From Pagrus major (lineage: Eukaryota > Chordata > Actinopteri > Spariformes > Sparidae), in the NCBI RefSeq assembly GCF_040436345.1, contig NC_133221.1, positions 17,295,165 through 17,359,164 on the forward strand: a stretch of DNA of 64,000 bases, given 5' to 3'. Shown here piece after piece: positions 26,701 through 36,200 of the stretch (its first letter is position 1; each line of letters starts with the position of its first letter). The notes beneath the pieces are model-generated. The model had not been told where the DNA came from, did not search any database, and saw only the letters and a list, made by a program, of their open reading frames with translations. The translations under genes and the position numbers were made by a program.

Positions 26701-29700
26701 TTGAATTTGAGGAAATGATGACATGGCAATAGTGTTCCTAATTCCCTGCTGAGGAAGGGCGTTTGCAGAAAACAGTCATGCATGGACTGACTTCTGCAAG
26801 TCTGGAATTTTTCAACTTGTTTAGTATCAGAGAGAACCAGGCCAAGACTAGAGAATTATCTCCACTTGGATTTATTGTTTTGTTTCTGCACCACATCTAT
26901 TTTATACCTCTAATTTCTTAATTTCTCTACCCAGTTTGGCCTTTTACTTATGATATTTGTATCTAGTGTATTGCTTTTATGTACACGTGTAAAGTGTCTT
27001 TGAGTGTCATGAAAAGTGCTATACAAATAAAATGTATTATTATTATTGTTATGTCAATCGTGTGCTTTATCACAGCCGAACCAGATAACATATCAGCCAG
27101 TGGTGTTGTTGCACTGACGCTAGCGTACAGCTAAGAATTATAACTAGGGCTGGATGGTATGGCCTTAAAATAAGATCATAATATCTTTAGGCCATATTGT
27201 GATATATGATATATACCTCTACATTTTGAAATCTTCTCAGAAAGCACATTGTAAATGTTAGGAAGGGGCAACAAAATCAAATATCACAACGTTTTTGACG
27301 AAATAGGCCCTTCGATATCGATATTGCAACAATATTGGTGGGATGAATATTGGTACTTTCACAAAATACTTACACCATGAAATTTCTTAGCAATAATCAT
27401 CAGTAATGTGGATATAATGATGAAGTGGCTAAAGACAAGTGTTAGAACAAGTAGATCAGTCTGGTAAGTTCAGATAATGACATCACTCTACTGTAATGCA
27501 GCCTTGCAACCAGTAAAAGACAATAGTTATGCCATATCATGATATAAAGAGATCTAAAATCTTCTAAGATTATATGTAGTAATGGTATACATTGCATATA
27601 TTGCCCATTAGGATGAAACTCTGGTATCCACATGCAAACTTTACCTGTGTCTGCTGTCTTGGGATGAAACACAGTGTTTGTATAGGTGACGAACTGCAGC
27701 TGCCTGTTCAGAGCGGACAGGAGAGGACTCGACAGGGTCATGTGCTTCTCTCCCTCCCCTTTTACATCGACCCTGTCGACTGTAGCAGCAACATCGAAAG
27801 TCCCCAGTGTTGCTGTCAAATATACCTGTTACACCGTTTGAATGGTTTTGGGGGAAAAACAACAAAAACGTCTTAAACATTAAGACAGGAAAATGGAAAC
27901 GTGAAGCACAATGAAAACCTCAAAATGAAGAAATTACCACATGGTTTGATCTTGTTTCTTCTTTAAGACCCAAACCTATGGAGAGAGTGCAAATATTAAT
28001 GGGGATATCAACATGGGATGATGGTGATCATGAATGTACTGTAGTTGAAGACATAATGTTTAATTTATCTGATTCTTTAATATTGTGTCTTGTATTAGAT
28101 ATGCTGTTACCTGGAATGATGATGGTTTTGAGGGGTCGCACCTTCACGCCCTGGGTGGGATACTGAAGAGGACTGCCGGCTTCAGCTATGATAAGCTCAT
28201 CTGCAGGACTGTAGGACCTATACATACAGAACATATTAGAGAGGAACACACCTGCATTTCGTCATTACTGGGTAATATCCACGACAGCCCTATTTATTTA
28301 TTTTTTGTAACTAAATGGATATCAGGAATCGCTCACTTCGATAGTTTGACCGCATAATGCTCACAGAGAAGGAAACACATGTGGTATCCACATGTGAAAA
28401 AAGCCAATCTCATGTGAATGTATGTAATTTACATGGCAAAATACATTTCTTATGTGGATTTGTGAATTTCATTCATATGTAAAAAAACAAACAAACAAAA
28501 ACTTACCATGTAAAAAAAGCCAATTGCATGTGAAAATGTGGAATTCACATGTGAAGGGGCAAATTTCACATGATGCCATGTTTTCTGAGATTCTCTGCAT
28601 GTGAAACAAAGCTGATCACATATATAATTCACATGTGAAAATGGGAATTTGACATGAGGAAATTTACATTCATATGTCACACCATTTTTACATGTGAAAA
28701 GGCAAATGTCATATGTGACATTCTCATAAGGGTTGTGAATTAGCTGTATGGCTCTAATCTTGAGGATTGTCCCTGCTGTGGCAATACAACATAACAAAAT
28801 GAGAAAAAAAGAAAGGTAGTACATCAAAATCTACATAAAGTAGATAAGTAAGTTGAACTGATAAGACTTAAAACATAAATCCAGTTGCCTTTAAATTAGT
28901 ACTGGGAAACTTCCTTTAATCTGAGAATAAGTTCAGAACTTATTCTCAGTTCTTATCGGTTGATTAGTCGAAGGAACCAAAATTAGTTGACTAGTTTTGC
29001 CAATCAATAGATGAGGTCAACATAGTCTCAAATATGAAGATTTTGCACTTTTCTGAATTACATTTATATATAATATCTTATGGTTTTGGAATCTGGTCAG
29101 ACAAAACAAGCAATTTAAAGTTGTTGGCTCTTACTATATTCTCTCTATTCACTGTAATTATAGACCGACTCACCATGAAGTTGTGGAAACTTCCGGGTAG
29201 AGAACTGACCGTTGATTTGCATTGTGGTAATATGTGTAATCGGCAAACTTGTTTATTTCTGTTTTCATTTTCAGACGTAACTGTACCATTTAAAGATATA
29301 TAATTAAACACGGTGGTCTGACTTATCTAAAGTTTCTGCTGTGATTAATTTATGGAATGTGTTGTGAGGTGTCTGCTGTTAGATGCAGCATATTAATATG
29401 AGTATTTGGAAAACATATTGGAATGTTAGTTGCTGTTGGGGCCTTCCTGACCTGGAGATGATTTGGTCAGGGTTACCGGGTTGATGACATTGTAAACAGG
29501 TTGGACCTGTTGATGGCTTACTCAACTTATTGGCTGTCACGGGATGGGACAGAGATAAAGGGGTGCCTCTCTTCTTATCAGCAATATGTGGTCAAGGTAA
29601 CAGCTATAAAATGTTAAAGTTTAGCAGAGTCATGGAAGTCCTGGGTCAGAGGTGAAGAGGCCTCTCTTCTTATCTGACCCTCTTTGATGTGGATCATGTG

Positions 29701-31297
29701 TGGTAATTAAGTCTTTGACCAAAACAAGCTCGGTATATAAGGAGCTGTCTGCATGTCTTCGAGAGAGTTCTCATTATTCGGCTGGAGACTCTCCAAGTAA
29801 CGTGTTACTTGTTTACGATACTGAACTTATTGTAATAAATTTGTTATACAACTAAGACAGTGTCGGCGGAGCTTTTCTTCAAACATCTTCATCAGCATCG
29901 CCACAGAATATACGACAGTTGCATTGCTAGCGTCTCTGATGTCTGTTCAACAGTGTGATAACTGCTAGTTTTGGGAAAACTTAAGCAGTCATTTTGTTAA
30001 GTCTGTGGCCCAACAGGTAAATTAGGTCTCCAACGTAACGTTAGTGAAAGTCTTGTTAATAATGATATATAAAAGCATCAAACATGCATTTTAGATTAAT
30101 TAGATTTAGGTTTTTATTTTTAGGGTTTTTTCTCCTGTGAAGTTATTGAAAACAAACTTTGTGACTCGGTCTATTAGCTCCACTAATACTGAGAATCTTC
30201 ATAGACAGTTTGTTAGTTTCCACAATAACTATCTTCTTCTTTATATTTATATCCTTGTTTATATAACTGCATAGTATCAGACAAGGAAAGATGCTGTTTG
30301 GCCACAGTGAGTCCAGGAACAATGGCAGGCTAAAACAGAAAAATGTCTGATAAGAAACTAAAGAAACATGCCCACGTGTTTCTGTCTGCATGCCAGTAAA
30401 TTTTCAACCAAAGGACAACCTTTTTTTCCCAGAGAAAAAAGTCTCACAGTTGTATAAAGAGTAATCTGCTGATTGCATGATTTGTGAACACACCCTTGTT
30501 ACAAGGATGTGTTCACAAATCATGTAATCAACATGTCTGTCCATTTATCTCGTTTTTATCTTGATCAACTTAATACAATTTCTTTTCCTACCACAGTCGT
30601 TTGGCTTGTGAACACACCCTTGTCACACCCTTGTTACAAGGGTGTGACAAGGGTGTGTTCACAAATCATGTAATCAGCAGATTACAAAGATGGTGACCTC
30701 TTTATACGACTGAGACTTTTTTGAAAAAAAGGTTGTCCTTTGGTTGAAATTTACTGGCATGCAGACAGAAACATGCGGGCATGTTGAATCCTTAAACCTG
30801 TATCTTGAACAATACCTCCTCTGAAAGCTGTTGTACTCCTGAGCTCTGTGACGCTTTGCACCCTCAGGGTCAGGATGGGACTCTAAGAACGCCTGAGAAA
30901 CGTTGTGGGCCCATGCGCGTGGAAACAGCAGATTGGAGAACGGCAGGTGAAGGGTCTCCTTGTCAGCCAGACACACACATGTATTCAGAGCCAAACGACT
31001 GTGGTAGGAAAAGAAATTGTATTAAGTTGATCAAGATAAAAATGATATAAATTGACAGACATGTTGACTAATAACACACCATGCCACATCCTCTTTTATG
31101 TGGTAGGCAATGTCATTGTGATAGCCACTGACAATGCCTAGAATCGTCTCGTTGAGGAGTTTCTGTAATGGACTTCCCTGTCTTGGCCGCACGTCAACTA
31201 CTGAGCTGGTCCCAGGGCTCCATGCATAAAAGAGGGCGAGCAGCGTTAGTCCACTGACCAACAAAGGTCCAAGACACTTCTTATAGGTGAAACGCAT
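20704..31297 (-). CDS. b4galnt1: beta-1,4-N-acetylgalactosaminyltransferase 1 (GM2/GD2 synthase)
   Basis: Coding exons in gene order: 31297-31080, 30998-30816, 28208-28111, a 38-nt microexon at about 27997-27960, 27825-27645, 22643-22551, 22456-22269, 22174-22034, 21333-21096, 20915-20704. Junctions are GT-AG, phases agree, and the sum is 1,590 nt or 529 residues, close to the vertebrate enzyme. An N-terminal signal anchor ([18 protein letters not shown]) marks a type II Golgi protein. The catalytic part includes [37 protein letters not shown] and the metal-binding DDD at about 355-357, ending RFKCMTSH. The family transfers GalNAc from UDP-GalNAc to GM3/GD3-type gangliosides. A CAG acceptor directly abuts the ATG, so at least one upstream non-coding exon must exist. 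Fish have two copies; which one this is cannot be decided here. The introns hold a LINE, a solo LTR and an inverted copy of the exon-2 acceptor. Confidence 0.93.
22947..26348 (+). pseudogene. LINE ORF2 remnant: partial endonuclease, reverse transcriptase, C-terminal Cys motif; one in-frame stop
   Basis: A single reading frame runs from the truncated 5' end to the TGA at 26346-26348 and is broken only by TGA at 24291-24293. In order: endonuclease remnants (GGDFN; ISDHGPV), a Lys-rich linker, and reverse transcriptase motifs [54 protein letters not shown] and the catalytic FADD (LFADDILLF), followed by [10 protein letters not shown] and RYLGIIIT. Near the end a C-x3-C-x7-H-x4-C motif ([18 protein letters not shown]) matches the Cys-rich tail of L1-clade ORF2. 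The intact frame apart from one stop suggests recent insertion. An ATG-started frame appears to begin at 22755, but bases before 22947 are host intron and not LINE. Confidence 0.88.
22947..26564 (+). mobile_element. 5'-truncated L1/Tx1-type LINE, antisense in a b4galnt1 intron
   Basis: The insertion is bounded by an 11-bp target-site duplication, ATTCACTATGT at 22936-22946 and 26565-26575, with a poly(A) tail just before the right copy. The 5' end is truncated inside the endonuclease domain, starting just before GGDFN. It is in the + orientation, opposite to b4galnt1, and fills about 3.6 kb of the roughly 5.0-kb intron between coding exons at 22643 and 27645. The 3' UTR (26349-26550) is T/G-rich with AATAAA shortly before the tail. 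Loss of the 5' end makes this copy unable to move by itself. Confidence 0.92.
27143..27345. mobile_element. GGGCTGGATGGTATGGCC-type repeat fragment (b4galnt1 intron)
   Basis: The sequence starts AGGGCTGGATGGTATGGCCT and holds several GATATATGATATATAC and TCGATATCGATATTGCAACA phrases. That resembles a short AT-rich fish repeat whose ends read GGGCTGGACGATATGG. It is non-coding and its boundaries are approximate. The upstream stretch near 26985-27050, with GAAAAGTGCTATACAAATAAAATGTATTATTATTATT, looks like the 3' tail of a SINE or LINE. Confidence 0.4.
27960..27997 (-). CDS. b4galnt1: 38-nt microexon of b4galnt1
   Basis: Without this exon the preceding exon ends in phase 1 and the next begins in phase 0, so something of length 2 modulo 3 is missing. 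On the minus strand, a CTCTCCATAG acceptor is followed by 38 bases and a GTAATT donor. The bases read through as [13 protein letters not shown] and restore the frame exactly. Its position matches the variable linker before the [13 protein letters not shown] segment. Ends may be off by a base or two. Confidence 0.8.
28375..28722. repeat. degenerate CATGTGAA-rich array (b4galnt1 intron between exons 2 and 3)
   Basis: CATGTGAA occurs seven times in about 350 bases, and the near-matches CATATGT, CATGAGG and CATGATG fill the gaps. Spacing is irregular (roughly 25-100 bases) and units are joined by phrases such as AAAAGCCAAT and GGCAAAT. The element is not an open gene on either strand. It could be an old tandem repeat or the inside of a transposable element. 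Confidence 0.6.
29434..29917 (+). mobile_element. solo LTR of a retroelement with 5-bp target-site duplication
   Basis: The 484-base segment starts TGTTGGGGCC and ends ATACGACA (TG...CA) and is flanked by the 5-bp direct repeat GTTGC at 29429-29433 and 29918-29922. Inside are a TATA box (TATATAA, 29734-29740) and a polyadenylation signal (AATAAA, 29834-29839) in the order expected of U3-R-U5. No internal gag/pol sequence is present, so it is a recombined solo LTR. It lies in the b4galnt1 intron between coding exons 2 and 3, opposite to the gene. Length and layout suit an endogenous retrovirus or Gypsy-type element; the class was not determined. Confidence 0.75.
30365..30785. repeat. long inverted repeat (arms A/A') with hairpins beside b4galnt1 exon 2
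   Basis: Left arm 30365 to about 30490 (AACATGCCC, then TTTCTGTCTGCATGCCAGTA, CAACCAAAGGACAACC and so on) is the imperfect reverse complement of about 30640-30785. The arms differ by small indels. Between them are two shorter palindromes (30471-30528 and 30606-30664) and an inverted copy of the b4galnt1 intron-1/exon-2 junction (30529-30606). The whole could be a fold-back element or the product of replication template switching. No flanking target-site duplication was found. Confidence 0.8.
30529..30606 (+). repeat. inverted copy of the b4galnt1 exon-2 splice acceptor region
   Basis: These 78 bases on the + strand match the reverse complement of 30989-31066 with about three differences. The true copy covers the last ~68 bases of intron 1, its TTTTCCTACCACAG acceptor and about the first ten bases of coding exon 2. 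The copy lies about 210 bases past the end of exon 2, in the opposite orientation to the gene, so in pre-mRNA the two are complementary. Confidence 0.9.
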
Positions 31298-31882
31298 CTG
31301 GAATGAAGATGAAAGGAAATGTCAGAATGGTGTTCATGTTGGCCACACAGGATGAGGTTTTGTTTACACATCTGCTAGTTCACACAGGCAGCACGCCATG
31401 TCAGTTGGCCAGTGTGAATATAGTCAATTATTTGCTATATTCACACATGTGGCATACCAGGCTTCAGACTAGGGAGCTTGCAGGGTAAAGTCAGACATTT
31501 GTGTTCACACTTACAGCTCCTCTGTATAAACTCTGGATTAATCCATGTGTGAAAAGGGCTAAAGAGGCATGGGGAAGTTACAGGTTCAGGGTTCAAATGG
31601 GAATAAATGAAGTTTAGTGAAAGTTGAGGCATAAAGATTATCTCTTAATTACTCACTTATCACTTATCACTTAACTACATTCTCGGTCTCTCTTCCTTTT
31701 CTGCCCTCCGACTCAAAACAGACGACTGTGTGTGATCACTCTTTCAGTCAAACCAATCAGATTTTGCCACGACCTCAGTGAGCCAATCATTTTGCTGTTT
31801 CCATATTTTAAAACTGTTCCTTCCCTGATTTGAGGAGTCTCACAGCCTGGCCCCTTGATTCCACTGGGCACTTCCATGTTAC

Positions 31883-31950
31883 CTGGCGTATCTGACGCCG
31901 TTTTGCTCTGTCCTCCACGCGGCTTCATATCCCACTGGGAGCGTTTCAGG
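31883..31950 (-). other. b4galnt1: candidate non-coding first exon of b4galnt1
   Basis: The first coding exon is preceded directly by a splice acceptor, so a 5' exon must lie to the right. On the minus strand a GC-richer stretch ends in CGCCAG followed by GTAACA, a usable donor, at 31883/31882. No TATA box or transcription start was confirmed, and other donors in the region could serve. Offered only as the best visible candidate. Confidence 0.28.
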
Positions 31951-32084
31951 AGCGGAGCGTCATGCCTGCCTGATGTTTTTTACTTGCTCAAATTTTGTTT
32001 ATTTTGTAATTTTTTCTTTGGTTTTAGCCCTTCTACTGTGGTTGTGTAGGCTACCTAGTTAAATTGTTTTGTTGTTTGGCTGTT

Positions 32085-32500
32085 TTAAGCAGGGCCGGCT
32101 CTAGGCATAGGCGATATAGGCGGTCGCCTAGAGCGCCATCTGCTGGAGGGGCGCCACCAGTCACCCTCGAGGGAGAAAAAAAAACAATAATAATTTTCGA
32201 TGCCCATTGGTGCCCTCCCTTCATGTTCTGTCTTGAAAATAATAAATATTAACAAAATAAAGAAACAGATAAACAATTACATGTTTCTCACTTGTGGTGC
32301 TGAGTCACGTGACATGTGGTCATTGGCTGCGCACCTTAGAGGGTCAGATAGGTGTCACAGAGGTCAGGTCAGGTCAGGTCACGTCAAGTGACAGGCAGGT
32401 TATGTTTTTTTATTTTTCAAGATGAAACGGCCGTCAAAGCCCTCCGGTGCGCGATACTGATAGAGAAGAAAAGAGGAGGAGAAGAATACCCAATATAAAA
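32085..32500 (+). mobile_element. hAT-like transposon 5' fragment
   Basis: It begins CAGGGCCGGCTCTAGGCATA, a CAGGG-type terminus seen on hAT elements, followed by GGCGGTCGCCTAGAGCGCC. At 32422 an ATG opens M-K-R-P-S-K-P-S-G-A, like the start of some hAT-derived transposase/zinc-finger proteins, but two stops follow within 15 codons. An AGGTC pentamer is repeated near 32358-32381. No 3' end could be paired, so this is a fragment. Confidence 0.45.
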
Positions 32501-32929
32501 GGTAACATTATGTCATCTTTTTTAAAATGCTGTTTTGTGTGAAGACATTTCATTTGTATTAGCTTGCTAGCTAGGTTGAAAAAAGCAATGCTGGCTTAAC
32601 ACGCTAGACAATGACACTGATAGCTACTAAGAAGGATAAATGAATCATGAATCAAAATAGAGGCCGCAGGTTGTACTCTGTGTTGTTTATTGTGAAATGG
32701 TAGTGAATCTTTTATTATAAAGGTAATTATAAATGTTATGTTGAACACACCACTTGTGCAAATAACTGCTGCAAGCTGCAACAGTTGTTTGTCCTATTCT
32801 GTCTGTAAATTAGTTGAAACACGTGCTGGAAAGAGTGACTTGAAACAACAGTTGTTGTTCAAATAAAACTGTTGTGAATGTTCAGATGGTTCAGATGTTG
32901 TCATTCAATTGTATGATGGTGTTCTTTTT

Positions 32930-33240
32930 TTTTTTGGGGGGGGGGTACGGCAGCGGATACCTCTGTATCTTTTGCCAGATGGCAGCAGGGTGAACAGACT
33001 GTGGCTGCGTTGGGTGTTGTCCTTTACAATCCTTTGGGCTCTGTACAGACACCCCACCTCACCAATATCACTGATGCTCTATAGATGGGTGCCAATAATG
33101 TTCTTGGCGGTTTTAATCGCCCGCTGTAGAGCCTTTCAGAATGCTTTCGATTACTTCTCTGTAAAAGTTTACAAGAATTGGCCTCGAGAATTTGGCCATG
33201 TTAAGTTTCCATAAGAAGTAGAGCCTTTTCTGCTGTCAGC
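32930..33240 (-). pseudogene. degenerate C-terminal piece of a non-LTR retrotransposon ORF
   Basis: Read on the minus strand, this stretch gives phrases such as RAIKTAKNIIGTHL, a stop, then RIVKDNTQRSHSLFTLLPSGKRYRGI in the same frame. It looks like the region after the reverse transcriptase domain in L2/CR1/Rex-like fish LINEs, which often carries a LLPSGRRYR motif. The frame is broken by a stop and lacks both ends. It directly abuts a T10/G10 homopolymer junction near 32926-32945. Family placement is from memory. Confidence 0.5.
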
Positions 33241-36200
33241 TGGCATTTCAGTGCCAGAATGCAACCAACCTCTACACCACCCACCTACAGTTTTCACCAA
33301 GCTCCTCAGTAGTCTGGCTTGACATTTCATCAATCTTCACACCACTAACAAGTTAAATATCGAGCAAGAGACTTTGACACGCTAAGCTACCGAAAAGCCA
33401 CCGAAACTGCTGAGGAAATTGCAGAGGTTAAGGCTACATGCCTAACAGACACACTATAACAGGTGCCGACTTGTGTCTGAATGGCACTACAGGCCGAAAA
33501 AGGCTGAAGACTCCTGCTCTAGATCAAGAGCTGTATCCCATTTATGTATCATGCTACCAATACCGTCAGTATCAATCACTTATACCACCATTGCACCACC
33601 ACTGTGCTTTTAGGCTCATGTTCAATTTCCTGCAGGTTGCGGGTGCTGACGTATCTATTTCCTGTGAAAGACTAGTAGAAGATATAAGACATGGGTGCTG
33701 TGCATGCAGCCTCTGTGATCAACACATGAATCATTTTTTCATTTTCTGATGATGGTTTCCCAGTTGAATATTTAAAGAACGAATGATACACGGATTAAAA
33801 TCTCTTCTTCATCATTCTCTTTCTCTTCATAAGCAGACGACAAAACTGCTTGTTTCTGTTACTTACAAAAGTCAAATTAAAAAGGTATTAGTTAGAGTTT
33901 GTGTTTAGTGCTTACAATATTTGATTTCGACACAAATTGTACTAGAACCATGTAAAGTTTAAAAAATGCCCTGTCTCTTCATTAGTGAAGTAGATGTTCC
34001 TGTAATGTATTTCTATAAAGTGTGCTATAGTGCAATTACTTTATAGTGTGTTCAAAGTTTTATTGTTAAAATTTGTAAAAGCATCATGTTGGTAAACATA
34101 CTTAAAATGTAAAAGATGTGTAAAAGTGTGCTATTTTATACTAAGAGTGGCTCTTGGAGTATACTGATAAGACATTACTAATGAACTGATATCCTACTGA
34201 AGTGACCAGGGAACAAGTTAGTATGATATTGAAGTTATACTCAGCGAGTACTTCAGATACGACAGAGAGGGTATTTTAAATGCAACTTAAATTAATGCAT
34301 TTGTTCTATGGTCATAATGTGTTATGACAAAAGCAATATACTGGGTAACATCTTCAGTTTTCCCCATACACACAAAAAACAACCAAGCCAGCATTTGAAA
34401 ATGTATCCACTCTGTGCCAGTGAGCCAGTGATAGATAGGCCGAGCTCTATCTCATTGCCACTTCCTAAAAAACTATTCACAGTTTCAGGGCCTTTCTAAA
34501 GCTTTCCCTTGCAATGTTGCCAAGCAAGACAATCGCTCTGAGCCATCTTCACATATGTCCCCAATGTTCTATTGTGGCAAAAGGTAACCTCAACATTTTA
34601 AATGTCCCGCAGAGTTTGAGTTTGTCGCAGGTGACACTTACTGAGTGGTTACTCTGCAGCGCTGTTAAAATTTGCATCATTGAGCCAAGATAGATGCTTT
34701 CCCTTGCAAATGCAACACGGCTTCTTTAAATAGTAGTCTGGCGTCAGCGCTTTCCTGTGACCTTGCATGATACAGGGTTTTGAGAAAAAGTGTTTTGTGA
34801 TTTGATGGCGTGAGCCAAAGGTGACTGTTGCCATAATGACGCTCTGACACCCAGCACTTCACTCTGCTGATTTAATTTCATCATAAGATGTAGAATGTTG
34901 TAACACAAATCATAACCTGACCAAATGCAGTGTAAACACACAACTGTAGAAGCTGGAAAATGATGGGGAACATAGTGGATAAGATAATGTTAAGACAACT
35001 TATAGTAGGTACAGAAATTTTGTCACAAGCAAGGCTGGTACACTTTTGAATGATACAATTCAAGGACTTTTCAAGCACTTTTCAAGGGCAAATTATTCAA
35101 AAGGAAGGGCCAGTTATCCATATAGATGTTCCTAAAGTCTAATCCAGCACTGTACTCAAGGCCATCACTTTGTGTTGAAAAGTGGTGGGGACATAAGTTT
35201 TTAAATGGTCTTCAACATCTGCAATTTTTGGCAAAGTACTGAAGCCACTGTATGAGCTCAGAGCAGATAAGCATAGCAGGAAAACAATATTAATTTGATC
35301 TAAATTTGTTTGTTAATATTTCGTGGTGCGTATATCATTACACCTTACATATCATTACTCCTTTAACCCTAACCTTCCTAGCCATCACCTGAACATGTCC
35401 TTGTGTAAGTTACGATCTGACCTGGGGTGAGCTGGTGACCGTGGTTCATTTGTTAACGGTTAACATTCCGTTCTCAGGACACTTATCAGTTCACCGTAGG
35501 TCGTGTGGTATTCTCAAGGCCATCTCATATTCCTCCCTAGCCCTCCCTTTGGTCTGATTCATCACTTTATTCTATAAAGTGTGACTTTTTCTTGACCTCT
35601 TTGTCAGACTTGCCAAGTACACTCTGGTGTACACAGTGCTGACCTTTCAGCTGAAATAGTTTGACTGATATTCTCTATTTTTCTGTTTAACCATTCTATT
35701 AAATAATACGAAAAGACAATCTTTTGTTACTCGACCTTTTATTTGTCCACAGCCTCTCCCCTGCAAGTTGCATATGCTTCTATCTGATATTTATTTATTT
35801 ATTTATTTCTCATTTACAATGAATTAATGATAAAAAAAACAACACTGCATAGCCACCCCAAGATTTTCAGTTGTCCCTTCTGGTTGCCCCTTTAAAAAAT
35901 GTCTGGGGGCGACAGTATGTCAGTGAGGTGAGAGGTTTCTTAGGGACAAGAAATTGGCAAGGGGATGCAAAAAGGAAACCAAGGGCGTCTGCTCCAGGAG
36001 CCCTCAGCAGCACTGAACAGCAATAGGCTACACTCATTTTGAGAAAGTGGCCTTAGCCAGAACATGAACATAAACAATGGAGCAGGCTTAGGTGAATCAC
36101 AGGAGAAGAAACAGACAAACTGACAAAGACAAAATGGAGCACGCAGGCTTCAATACAAACAACACCAATGGGGGATGAGGGTTAGGCGAAGGTGGACAGA

